This document shows, in pieces, positions 55,796 to 63,102 of a DNA stretch of 64,000 bases. This DNA is from a virus, in IMG/VR virus record IMGVR_UViG_3300026488_000012, positions 62,001 to 126,000 of that record. The stretch is one strand, 5' to 3'. A model generated the notes under the pieces. The model saw only the letters and a program-made list of their open reading frames with translations, was not told the origin of the DNA and made no database searches. Each line of letters begins with the position of its first letter. Position 1 is the first letter of the stretch. The position numbers and the translations under genes were made by a program.

Positions 55796-55990
55796 ATGAG
55801 ACAAACTATGACAGTTGATAATAAAGGAAATATCATTCTGCTTACAGAGAGGAATAATAACCTCTCTGTTAATTACAAAAATATAAAGTACAGTAACTTT
55901 TCAGAGTTCATGAAAGACGCTTATGGTGTCGATGAAAATGCTTCATCTATAGATGAAGCTATGAAAGCGATTGAAAAATATAATAAATAA
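55796..55990 (+). CDS. Small unknown protein (64 aa)
   Basis: ATG 55796 is seven bases after AAGGAG. It is the third gene of the operon starting at 53081. The protein has a short strand-rich N-terminus and an acidic helical C-terminus. Its stop abuts a strong palindromic terminator. Confidence 0.6.
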   Translation: MRQTMTVDNKGNIILLTERNNNLSVNYKNIKYSNFSEFMKDAYGVDENASSIDEAMKAIEKYNK

Positions 55991-56026
55991 CACGTGACTA
56001 TATAGTCACGTGTTATGTTTATTTTT
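55987..56026. terminator. Palindromic terminator between convergent genes
   Basis: A perfect 30-nt palindrome (55987-56016) centred on CTATATAG is followed by T-rich sequence on the plus strand. Confidence 0.8.
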
Positions 56027-56383
56027 TTATTCTTTATATTTAACGAGATAATCGTTATATAGGTCTTGTAGTATCTCACCTTTTATTATCTTAAGTTTTG
56101 TAGGTAGCTTACCTCTTTCAAAATCTATCTTAAAATCATAATTACTTAGATTGTTTATTCTAATATTAGGATAGATATATACATCAGGTATTTTAAATTT
56201 AGTCTTAATAAGTCCTCTTAAGTCTCTTATCCATTTATAAACTTCATATGGTTCTATTGTTACTATATCAACCATATCGTCCGTTATATAACCGGATGCT
56301 ATTATATTCTCCCAGTAATTTAACAATCTTTCATCAAGTTGAGGATTATTATAATTAGTATAATCAGATAAAACGGATAACAT
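56027..56383 (-). CDS. Unknown phage protein (118 aa)
   Basis: The ATG follows AAAGGACTTAGAT on the minus strand. The sequence (VSDYTNYNNPQLDERLLNYW, then YEVYKWIRDLRGLIKTKFKI) has the size and pattern of small baseplate wedge-type proteins near tail genes in large phages, but this is only suggestive. It is the second leftward gene, separated from the 78-aa gene by a terminator. Confidence 0.6.
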   Translation of the reverse strand: MLSVLSDYTNYNNPQLDERLLNYWENIIASGYITDDMVDIVTIEPYEVYKWIRDLRGLIKTKFKIPDVYIYPNIRINNLSNYDFKIDFERGKLPTKLKIIKGEILQDLYNDYLVKYKE

Positions 56384-56423
56384 ATCTAAGTCCTTTCTTT
56401 TTTTAATTCACTAAAAAAGAAAT

Positions 56424-56455
56424 ACATCTATGAGACCGTTAAGTCTCATAGATGT
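56424..56455 (-). terminator. Leftward terminator
   Basis: ACATCTATGAGAC (56424-56436) pairs with GTCTCATAGATGT (56443-56455). On the minus strand a TTTCTTTTTT tail follows. Confidence 0.8.
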
Positions 56456-56691
56456 CATAGTTTCTCTTCTAGATTACTTACAATAAAATATGTACCGTTT
56501 GTCTCTACATTCTCTTCTAAGTGTGTTATTACACCGCATATATCTTTAAATTTAGTATTAGGTGCATAGTACATCCAACCATCTTCTCCTGGCTTTAAGA
56601 ATCTCAATAACACCCTACTGTCGTTTATTGGTTTATTTGTTTCAAATTCTACTGTAAACTTAGCTCCTGTAACTGATTCCAAATGTAACAT
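56455..56691 (-). CDS. Small strand-rich unknown protein (78 aa)
   Basis: The minus-strand ATG follows AAGGAGGTATGT, a strong ribosome binding site. The protein (GAKFTVEFETNKPINDSRVL, then WMYYAPNTKFKDICG) looks like a small beta-rich fold. No family recognised. Divergent from the lysin gene. Confidence 0.65.
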   Translation of the reverse strand: MLHLESVTGAKFTVEFETNKPINDSRVLLRFLKPGEDGWMYYAPNTKFKDICGVITHLEENVETNGTYFIVSNLEEKL

Positions 56692-56756
56692 ACATACCTC
56701 CTTATTGATTTTTTTACACCTTATTAGGTATATCTTAATTTTTTTATAAATTTCAT

Positions 56757-56783
56757 TTATATCTTACTGAGATGTAATTAAAT
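56757..56783 (+). promoter_or_regulatory. Phage promoter-like motif upstream of the lysin
   Basis: TTATATCTTACTGAGA then TGTAATTAAAT matches the recurrent motif with two or three changes. It lies 30 bases before the start at 56814. Confidence 0.5.
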
Positions 56784-56813
56784 AAACAAAAAAAAAGAAA
56801 AAAGGAGTTGAAA

Positions 56814-57359
56814 ATGAGATTCTTATTTATTTTAATTTATACGTTAACCCTATATGGGAAAACAATGAATACGACTGAAATATCAGTCGTACATAAAGAT
56901 AGGAGACTGGTAAATGAGTATTATCAAGAGTTAAAAAACCTGTCTGATGACCAGAAATTCTGGTTGAGTGAGGTGTACAAGACCTGTCTAGAGTATGATC
57001 TAGGTTATACTTGCGTAGCGATAGCTTGGGAAGAATCCAAGTTTAATAAATGGGGAGATAACGAAGCAGGTGACTACGGTTTAATGGGTATAAACCTATA
57101 CTGGTACATGATAGACAACGGACTTAATTATAGAAACAAATATAGGAGAATAGAAGTCCGCACTAGGTTAATAAGAGATAGTTACTATAACTTAAGGTAC
57201 TCTATATCTAAGCTTATAAAATTAAGAAAGAAGCATAAGAACAACTGGTTTAAAATATGGGGTTGTTATAACGGAGGTACAACCCCTAACTATTACTATA
57301 GTAGAAGAATATTGAATAGAATTTATGCTTTTAGAAAATGGTTAAAGACAAATAACTAA
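56814..57359 (+). CDS. SLT-type lytic transglycosylase / lysozyme-like protein
   Basis: The 181-residue protein begins with a short hydrophobic signal-like segment (RFLFILIYTLTLYG), then has AIAWEESKFNKW with the catalytic-type Glu near residue 73, and DYGLMGINLYWY, corresponding to the GLMQ(I) block of SLT-domain transglycosylases. CYNGGTTPNYY matches the later YNGG block. These enzymes cleave peptidoglycan between MurNAc and GlcNAc. ATG 56814 follows AAAAGGAGTTGAAA; the TTG at 56808 is within the ribosome binding site. It may act in lysis or in cell-wall penetration. A small membrane protein follows directly. Confidence 0.8.
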   Translation: MRFLFILIYTLTLYGKTMNTTEISVVHKDRRLVNEYYQELKNLSDDQKFWLSEVYKTCLEYDLGYTCVAIAWEESKFNKWGDNEAGDYGLMGINLYWYMIDNGLNYRNKYRRIEVRTRLIRDSYYNLRYSISKLIKLRKKHKNNWFKIWGCYNGGTTPNYYYSRRILNRIYAFRKWLKTNN

Positions 57360-57373
57360 AAAGGAGGGTAAAG

Positions 57374-57613
57374 ATGAATAGAAGATATAAAATACTTCTA
57401 ATGGCGTTAATAGTTATCCTAAGTGTATTATTAGTGATGTATGAAGACACAGAATATAAAAAAGTTAAAAAAGGGGAGTATGAGTTACAGTGTCTAATAA
57501 GAGATAAAGGATGGGTCACCATAGACCCGTCTAAAGTTGACGGACACGATCCAGAATCAGACTGTTGGTCTTTTACTAACGGATGGGCTTGTAACTGTGA
57601 AGTTACAAAATGA
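57374..57613 (+). CDS. Small membrane-anchored Cys-containing protein (79 aa)
   Basis: The N-terminus has a single hydrophobic helix (ILLMALIVILSVLLVMY) after NRRYK, giving an Nin-Cout anchor or uncleaved signal. The outer part has Cys in CLIRDKGW, CWSFTNGWACNC. It lies 14 bases after the lysin gene, so a lysis accessory role (holin-, spanin- or inhibitor-like) is possible. Size, topology and place fit such a role, but no family is recognised. Confidence 0.65.
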   Translation: MNRRYKILLMALIVILSVLLVMYEDTEYKKVKKGEYELQCLIRDKGWVTIDPSKVDGHDPESDCWSFTNGWACNCEVTK

Positions 57614-57679
57614 CCCCCCTATCTTTTTTCTTTTTATTATATACTGAGATTCAATATTTACCTCCTAATTTTATAGTTT

Positions 57680-57717
57680 ATAGACTATAGGGATATCCCT
57701 ATAGTCTATGTTTTTTT
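57680..57717 (+). terminator. Terminator after the lysis pair
   Basis: A perfect 30-nt palindrome (57680-57709) centred on GGGATATCCC is followed by seven T. Confidence 0.85.
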
Positions 57718-57800
57718 AATAGAATTTTGTGTTGTAAAATATTTCAATTACATTATATTAATTAGTAAAAAAGGACAAACTAACTAAAAGGAGAAGCAAT

Positions 57801-58415
57801 ATGAGCAAAAAGACAGTGATCGGGATTGTAGGGTATGATAATTGTGGTAAAGATACTTTTGCCAGATATCTAAAAGAAGAATTAATTAAAACTTACAACA
57901 GCAGAGTCGAAATACTACATTTTGCAGATATCTTAAAGAAACTTGTTTCTAATATTTTGGAAACAGATATTGATACAATTGAACGGTTTAAGAAAGATAA
58001 TGGTATTAAACCTATTAATATTGTATTTGACAATAGTAGCAGAGAATACACAATGAGAGATTTTATAATTAAAATAGCTAAGACTGTAGTTAATGTTTTT
58101 GGTATTGATATTTTTGCAAGAGTAGTAGAACGAAATATACTAGAGTCTGAATCGGGTATATTTATTATACCAGATGTAAGATTCTTAATAGAAGCAGAGA
58201 TAATGAAAAAAGAGCTGGGAGGTATTTTAGTAAAGATAAATTCAGATATAGATGGTTGTAATAACACAGGTTATGAGTATGAAATATCGTTAATAGAAAA
58301 ACATGGACTTATAGATCATTATGTCAAGTTTAAAAATTTAGAAGAATCTATAAGAGAGTCTAAACGTATAAGTGTAATAAACGAAATAAAAAATAAATTA
58401 AAGGATGAACAATGA
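57801..58415 (+). CDS. Deoxynucleoside monophosphate kinase-like protein
   Basis: The 204-residue protein begins with a P-loop GYDNCGKDTFARYL (about 11-24), the GKDT variant found in phage dNMP kinases such as T4 gp1. IIPDVRFLIEAEIMKKELGG (about 131-150) corresponds to the conserved DVRFxxE block of this family. Such enzymes phosphorylate dNMPs to supply DNA precursors. The next gene overlaps by four bases (ATGA). The start has AAAAGGAGAAGCAAT. Confidence 0.8.
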   Translation: MSKKTVIGIVGYDNCGKDTFARYLKEELIKTYNSRVEILHFADILKKLVSNILETDIDTIERFKKDNGIKPINIVFDNSSREYTMRDFIIKIAKTVVNVFGIDIFARVVERNILESESGIFIIPDVRFLIEAEIMKKELGGILVKINSDIDGCNNTGYEYEISLIEKHGLIDHYVKFKNLEESIRESKRISVINEIKNKLKDEQ

Positions 58416-58972
58416 GTATATCATATATAGTAAGATTTATAAATGGTGGAGAAGAGTGGTTTTCAGTTGTTGTGGATGAGGATAACGAAGCTAACTTTAA
58501 GAATGGTTTAATAAAGACAGGTGATAATAGACTTTTTGATGATGAAGATACGGTCATACTCACATCTAAACTTGATTTAGATGGAATCGCACATTTATTA
58601 GACGTGTGTATGTCTGATAGTAATGGCGGTAGAGATCATATCCTAATGAATACAAGACTTGTAAATAAAAACGATCGCATAGCAGATGTACACGTGTCTA
58701 TACTGGTTTACCTTACTATAGGAGCTCTAGAGATATTAGAAACACTATTAGGTAAACCGAATATTAATATAGATGAACTTATAAATGCTATAGACGATGG
58801 TGATGACGAGGTTATCGATATGGTGTACTCGTTAGTAAACACTATAGCTGCGTTAGATGCTTTAGAAGTATTAGACGAGATGATTAAATATTATCCTATG
58901 TTGATGAAGTATGAAGAAACGATTAAAACAGTGAGAGAACACTGGAGAGAGTTATATGATAAAATTATGTAA
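58412..58972 (+). CDS. Unknown phage protein (186 aa)
   Basis: Translationally coupled to the kinase gene by an ATGA overlap. The first ~60 residues form a strand-rich small domain (YIVRFINGGEEWFSVVVDED), and the rest is acidic and helical (DDGDDEVIDMVYSLVNTIAA). No motif recognised. Confidence 0.65.
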   Translation: MSISYIVRFINGGEEWFSVVVDEDNEANFKNGLIKTGDNRLFDDEDTVILTSKLDLDGIAHLLDVCMSDSNGGRDHILMNTRLVNKNDRIADVHVSILVYLTIGALEILETLLGKPNINIDELINAIDDGDDEVIDMVYSLVNTIAALDALEVLDEMIKYYPMLMKYEETIKTVREHWRELYDKIM

Positions 58973-58984
58973 AGGAGTATAGGT

Positions 58985-59854
58985 ATGTTGTTTAGTTATT
59001 CAGAGAAAGATATAGGAGACTATACTAAATGGTCTCCTATAAAAGAAATAAAAGAGCGTGTAGGTAATTTTATTTTTGCTATTGATAAAGATGGAGAGCT
59101 ATACGGATATCTAACGAATGAAGATAACAAGACTTATAAAGCTGTAAATAGGGAAGGTTACTTTATAAAAGAGACGATTGATTTAAGTTTTACATTTGTT
59201 ATCTCTAATATAGAGGATGAGATTAATGATTTATTAGCTAATCCTAATGTTTTTATTAAGAGAATAAAGGATGAGTTATACGACAACAGAGATGAGATAA
59301 ATAGTGGTGATGGTCATATTTTAAACGATAGTGTTATTGTAAAATTAAATACGGAATATCCACTGATAGATGACGATGAAGATGAATTTAAAGAATCCAC
59401 TCTGAGTAATACGTTAGCACAGTTAATAAAAGCAGGTCTTATTTTTTCTTTAGTCTTTACAAAGTCGTTAGGAGATACGAGTAAACCTGTAATATATGAT
59501 AAATTAAGTGTTGATAATAGAGAGATTATCCTTCCTCACTACGAATATAATTCTTCTGTTTTAATAGTTGATATAGATGAAACAGATAAAAATGTAATAG
59601 TACTTGGGAAAGGCTTAAATTTACATATTGACTCTAAAGTTGAAAAGCTACCAAAGGATTTATATTTCTTATTACATGTTTATCTAACTAAGTATGCTAA
59701 TATTACAAAGGATAATCCTCTTAGTATTATCCTAACTAAAGAACTTATTAACGAATATGTATCTAACATATATAGTGTAGAACCATCGGAAGGATTATTA
59801 GTTAATGAAATGTCTAGAGTAGATATAGAGACTAACTTAGGTATAAGTATTTAA
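58985..59854 (+). CDS. Unknown phage protein (289 aa)
   Basis: Third gene of the kinase operon, twelve bases after the previous one, with AAAGGAGTATAGGT. It is acidic with strand and helix patterns and no catalytic motif. The operon ends in two successive hairpins (59861-59905 and 59920-59945). Confidence 0.65.
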   Translation: MLFSYSEKDIGDYTKWSPIKEIKERVGNFIFAIDKDGELYGYLTNEDNKTYKAVNREGYFIKETIDLSFTFVISNIEDEINDLLANPNVFIKRIKDELYDNRDEINSGDGHILNDSVIVKLNTEYPLIDDDEDEFKESTLSNTLAQLIKAGLIFSLVFTKSLGDTSKPVIYDKLSVDNREIILPHYEYNSSVLIVDIDETDKNVIVLGKGLNLHIDSKVEKLPKDLYFLLHVYLTKYANITKDNPLSIILTKELINEYVSNIYSVEPSEGLLVNEMSRVDIETNLGISI

Positions 59855-59860
59855 ATATTT

Positions 59861-59905
59861 TGACGGTTATTCGGGTTATATAGTAATATATATTATGAAC
59901 CGTCA
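59861..59905 (+). other. Hairpin downstream of the kinase operon
   Basis: TGACGGTT (59861-59868) pairs with AACCGTCA (59898-59905) around a 29-nt AT-rich loop. It lacks a clear T tail and precedes a second, stronger hairpin. Confidence 0.45.
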
Positions 59906-59919
59906 TATTCTTAGTGAGT

Positions 59920-59958
59920 CCTATAGAGCGATATCGCTCTATAGGGGTAATATTTTTA
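59920..59958 (+). terminator. Terminator whose tail enters the 106-bp repeat
   Basis: A perfect 26-nt palindrome (59920-59945) is followed by TAATATTTTT, which belongs to the direct repeat. The same arrangement is found at 51355. Confidence 0.7.
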
Positions 59959-60051
59959 ATTTTAACTATATATATTGTTATCTTACTAAAATGCAATAAA
60001 ACTACAAGATTAGGAGGTAAATATGAGTAATGAATTTTACAAAATTAAGGA
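59946..60051 (+). repeat. 106-bp exact direct repeat, copy B
   Basis: Identical to 51381-51486. It covers the terminator tail, promoter motif, leader with AGGAGG and codons for MSNEFYKIKD of the RNA polymerase beta-like gene. Confidence 0.9.
59978..60002 (+). promoter_or_regulatory. Phage promoter-like motif upstream of the RNA polymerase gene
   Basis: Same sequence as 51413-51437, 20 bases before the start codon at 60023. Confidence 0.65.
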
Positions 60052-62263
60052 TATTATAAATAGATACGCAAAGTATTTTAAAGATAACAACTCTGAGTTA
60101 AGACTGAGATATGAGTTATTTTCAATTCACGCGCTTAACCCGTTTGTTATATATAACTCTTCTCCAAGAGGATTGATGATGGCGTCGCATGTATCACAGA
60201 TACTTGTTATAGATAATCCTGAGAAAGACATAATACAGACGCCTACTATGAATGATCTTAGTAGATATGTTATATCTAAGAAGTTTCTACATGATGCAGA
60301 GATAATTGATGTAATAAGTAGATATAGTAATCCATCCATAGGTAAAGAGGTAGAGTATGATATCATCTATAGAAGACTAGATGACGGTAAGGTTGACGTA
60401 ATGAAAATACCATTATTTAATAAATTTCACACCTATTTTGGATTCCTATACAAATTCCTATTAAATCATAGAGAGTTATACCCGGGAACAATAGTTAAAA
60501 AAGATACATACGTAGCAGTACCGCCTACTGTTATAGATGTTGATGACGAGGGCAATTTTGACTATGGGTTTGGTTTAAATGCTAACGTAGCAATGATAAC
60601 TATACCGGAGACTGCAGAAGATGGTATAGTGATATCCGAATCATTCGCTAAGAAACTTAAATTTAAGACTATAGAGAAAAGAGTTTTATTCGTAGAACCT
60701 GATGAGGTATTACTTAATCTTTATGGAAATGATGAACATTATAAGCCTTTCCCTGAGATAGGAGAGGAAATAAACCCAGACGGTGTTTTAATGGCAAAGA
60801 GAAAGATAGATGATGAGATAATAATAGGACTATTGTCTAAGGATGAGTTAAGAAGAGTTAATCCTATGTTCGACGAGGCTGTATATTGTAAAGGAAAAGT
60901 TATAGATATTAAAGTCTATAAAAATTATAAGAACAAGATGATACCTATGGAACCAGACGAGTTTATTAACAAATATGTACAGGGTATGAGTGATTACCAT
61001 AGAAGAATAGTTGATATATACAACGTTCTTAAAAGATCAGACCCTAACTTAGAAATGACTCCACTGTTTATAAAATATGTATCGAACAGTATAGGTTATT
61101 TAGAATCAGAAGAGTATAGAAGAAAGAAAGTATATAGAAAGGAGGAGATAGAACTTTACAGAATAGAAATAGAAGTAGTTAGGGAAATAATACCTACTAA
61201 AGGATTTAAGTTGTCAGACTTCCACGGGGGTAAATCTGTGATAGTGGATGTATGGAAAGACGAAGATATGCCAGTAGATGAATTTGGAAATAGAGCTGAT
61301 ATCATAGCTGACCCGTCTGCTACCGTATCCAGACTTAACATAGGTAGGATGTACGAGAGGTACATAAAGGCTGCGTCCAGAGAAGCTAAGAGACAGCTTA
61401 TAAATAAAATAAGAGAGTTACTTAATCTAACTGAAGTATCTTCTCAAGATGTCGATATATTATCAGACGAACAAGTAGTTAATTTATTTAAAGAATATGT
61501 AATAGAATTTGTAAATATGTTCGATACTGAACAAAAAGCTGCTTACAACCAAGTATTACAGGGTAATGATATTGTCTCTATGAGAGAGATAATTAAAGAG
61601 ATAGTAGATGAGGAGTTCTATATCTATCTAACTCTGGATAATCCGAAAAGAGCTTATGAGATAGTGGTAGATATAGAGTTGTCTAAATTTAAACCTCCAT
61701 ATGGTAAGGTTAAGTTCAATTATTATGGTACTCCTGTGGAAACTAAAAATCCGGTAATGATAGCACCGATGTATTACATACTTCTATCTAAAATAGCAGA
61801 TGACTATCTCGTAACATCTTCTGCTAAGTTAAATCATTTCGGTACTCCTATTACTGTATCATCAGTGGATAAACACAGGTTACCGCATAGGAATTCTCCT
61901 ACAAGAGTATTAGGAGAGACTGAAACTAGACTATATGCGTCGTATTGTGGTAGAGAGTTTCTAGCCGAGTTAAGAAATAGAAATTCGTCTATAGAACAAC
62001 ACGCTACAGTCTATAGAAATATATTAAACGCAGATGAACCTACAGATATAGATGATGTTATACCGAGAGACGTTTATCCGTATAAGAACGATAGACCTCT
62101 AACTATGTTAGAAGCATTATTTCATTCAGTAGGACTGGATTTGAAATATACGGAAGATATAGATTTACTTCACGAGCCACAGCAATTAAAGACTAATGAA
62201 AATCTCGGTGATGATATAGAAATATACGAGGAAGATAAATCATCTTCAGATAGAGAGGGTTAA
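60023..62263 (+). CDS. Multisubunit RNA polymerase beta-like subunit, C-terminal half
   Basis: The 746-residue protein aligns by motif to the C-terminal half of bacterial RpoB. MITIPETAEDGIVISESF (near 192-209) matches the EDAIVISE block. KLSDFHGGKSVIVDVWKDED (about 395-414) matches DKLAGRHGNKGVVS...EDMP, keeping both active-site lysines and the His. ADPSATVSRLNIGRMYE matches NPLGVPSRMNIGQ. HRNSPTRVLGETETRLYA (about 619-636) matches the GGQRFGEMEVWAL block. The N-terminal beta lobe is absent, as in phiKZ-type phage polymerases with split subunits. It should form the catalytic core with other phage-encoded subunits outside this window. Confidence 0.85.
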   Translation: MSNEFYKIKDIINRYAKYFKDNNSELRLRYELFSIHALNPFVIYNSSPRGLMMASHVSQILVIDNPEKDIIQTPTMNDLSRYVISKKFLHDAEIIDVISRYSNPSIGKEVEYDIIYRRLDDGKVDVMKIPLFNKFHTYFGFLYKFLLNHRELYPGTIVKKDTYVAVPPTVIDVDDEGNFDYGFGLNANVAMITIPETAEDGIVISESFAKKLKFKTIEKRVLFVEPDEVLLNLYGNDEHYKPFPEIGEEINPDGVLMAKRKIDDEIIIGLLSKDELRRVNPMFDEAVYCKGKVIDIKVYKNYKNKMIPMEPDEFINKYVQGMSDYHRRIVDIYNVLKRSDPNLEMTPLFIKYVSNSIGYLESEEYRRKKVYRKEEIELYRIEIEVVREIIPTKGFKLSDFHGGKSVIVDVWKDEDMPVDEFGNRADIIADPSATVSRLNIGRMYERYIKAASREAKRQLINKIRELLNLTEVSSQDVDILSDEQVVNLFKEYVIEFVNMFDTEQKAAYNQVLQGNDIVSMREIIKEIVDEEFYIYLTLDNPKRAYEIVVDIELSKFKPPYGKVKFNYYGTPVETKNPVMIAPMYYILLSKIADDYLVTSSAKLNHFGTPITVSSVDKHRLPHRNSPTRVLGETETRLYASYCGREFLAELRNRNSSIEQHATVYRNILNADEPTDIDDVIPRDVYPYKNDRPLTMLEALFHSVGLDLKYTEDIDLLHEPQQLKTNENLGDDIEIYEEDKSSSDREG

Positions 62264-62280
62264 ATCCCTCTCTTGTTATT
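62252..62280 (+). terminator. Terminator with embedded stop codon
   Basis: AGAGAGGG (62252-62259) pairs with CCCTCTCT (62266-62273) around the TAA stop; a T-rich tail follows. Confidence 0.75.
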
Positions 62281-62295
62281 TCAAATTTTTTCATT

Positions 62296-62321
62296 TATGT
62301 ATTACTAAACTGTAACAAAAC
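62296..62321 (+). promoter_or_regulatory. Phage promoter-like motif upstream of structured RNA copy 2
   Basis: TATGTATTACTAAAC then TGTAACAAAAC matches the recurrent motif. It ends five bases before the structured RNA. Confidence 0.6.
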
Positions 62322-62325
62322 AAAA

Positions 62326-62446
62326 AACCTCTCTACCAAGTACTGCTCCTCTGGTGTGAAGGAGAAGGTCGAGACTAACCCCGGTGGTATAAGGGGAGTC
62401 AGAAGACCTTCTCGACGAAGAGGAGACGTGGAACGGTAGAGAGGTT
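62326..62446 (+). ncRNA. Structured leader RNA, copy 2
   Basis: P1 pairs 62326-62337 with 62435-62446. P2 pairs 62346-62352 with 62419-62425, and P3 pairs 62362-62370 with 62405-62413. P4 pairs GAC (62373-62375) with GTC (62398-62400) and CCCC (62379-62382) with GGGG (62393-62396). Relative to copy 1, P1 has three, P2 three and P3 four compensatory pair changes. Loop strands AGTAC/GGAAC, GGTGTG/GACGA, TAA and AGAA are unchanged. P1 ends two bases before AAGGAG of the next gene, so folding and ribosome access are likely linked. Confidence 0.8.
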
Positions 62447-62460
62447 AAAAGGAGTAGATA

Positions 62461-62967
62461 ATGAAAAAAATTAAAGTGGAGTACGATTATAAAGAAATTT
62501 CTTCCCCTGATATTGACGTTATAAAGGAGATAAGAATTGGCGAGAAAGTAGTCTCGCCAATAGCAGTAAAAGGAGTAGAATCCATTAGTCCCAACAGATT
62601 ATTTAGCAATGTAACTAGTGCAAGAGCAATAGTTCTTGCTTATCTTTTTGAGGATGAGATAAATAATTTGTTGCCTTACCCTATGATGATTTTCGATAAT
62701 AGAGGAACAAATGTGGTCGCTACGGAAAGAGAGGAAGATGAATTTCTCTCTTATGATTATGTAGATATGACAGGGGTTAATTGTGGAAGAAGTCAACCGA
62801 CTTATAAGATATTTGAGTTAACCGGGGACCTAATGACCGATGTTTATCACATCATTAACCCTCCGGTGAGGATAGATTATATCTATCCTAAGTTTAGAGC
62901 GGATATTCTTTATTTAGGGAATCAGGCGTTCGCTCTACTTGATGTAGAATTTATAAAACCATATTAA
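62461..62967 (+). CDS. Unknown protein preceded by the structured RNA (168 aa)
   Basis: ATG 62461 follows AAAAGGAGTAGATA. The protein starts with a charged strand (KIKVEYDYKEISSPDIDVIK), has a central helix (ARAIVLAYLFEDEINN) and a strand-rich end. No motif is recognised and no similarity to the MYG1-like protein, the other gene behind this RNA, is apparent. It forms a one-gene unit with its own promoter motif and terminator. Confidence 0.7.
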   Translation: MKKIKVEYDYKEISSPDIDVIKEIRIGEKVVSPIAVKGVESISPNRLFSNVTSARAIVLAYLFEDEINNLLPYPMMIFDNRGTNVVATEREEDEFLSYDYVDMTGVNCGRSQPTYKIFELTGDLMTDVYHIINPPVRIDYIYPKFRADILYLGNQAFALLDVEFIKPY

Positions 62968-62968
62968 T

Positions 62969-63008
62969 GGGAGTTTATAAACTCCCTTTAATTTCTTCTT
63001 TTTTTTTT
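62969..63008 (+). terminator. Terminator
   Basis: A perfect 18-nt inverted repeat (62969-62986) is followed by a T-rich run ending in ten T. Confidence 0.8.
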
Positions 63009-63055
63009 ATTTTAAACATATATATATATATGTATGTATTTCGAACTGATTTCGT

Positions 63056-63082
63056 GTATATACTATTAAAACGCAATAAAAC
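63056..63082 (+). promoter_or_regulatory. Phage promoter-like motif
   Basis: GTATATACTATTAAAA then CGCAATAAAAC matches the recurrent motif with a small spacing change, 20 bases before the start at 63103. A (TA)n tract at 63019-63034 lies upstream. Confidence 0.55.
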
Positions 63083-63102
63083 AAAAAAAAAAGGAGTTAA
63101 AA

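Noticed and set aside
63019-63034. (TA)n tract as a CRISPR-like or satellite repeat
   Set aside because: It is a single short simple repeat in a promoter region. No spacer-repeat organisation exists anywhere in the window.
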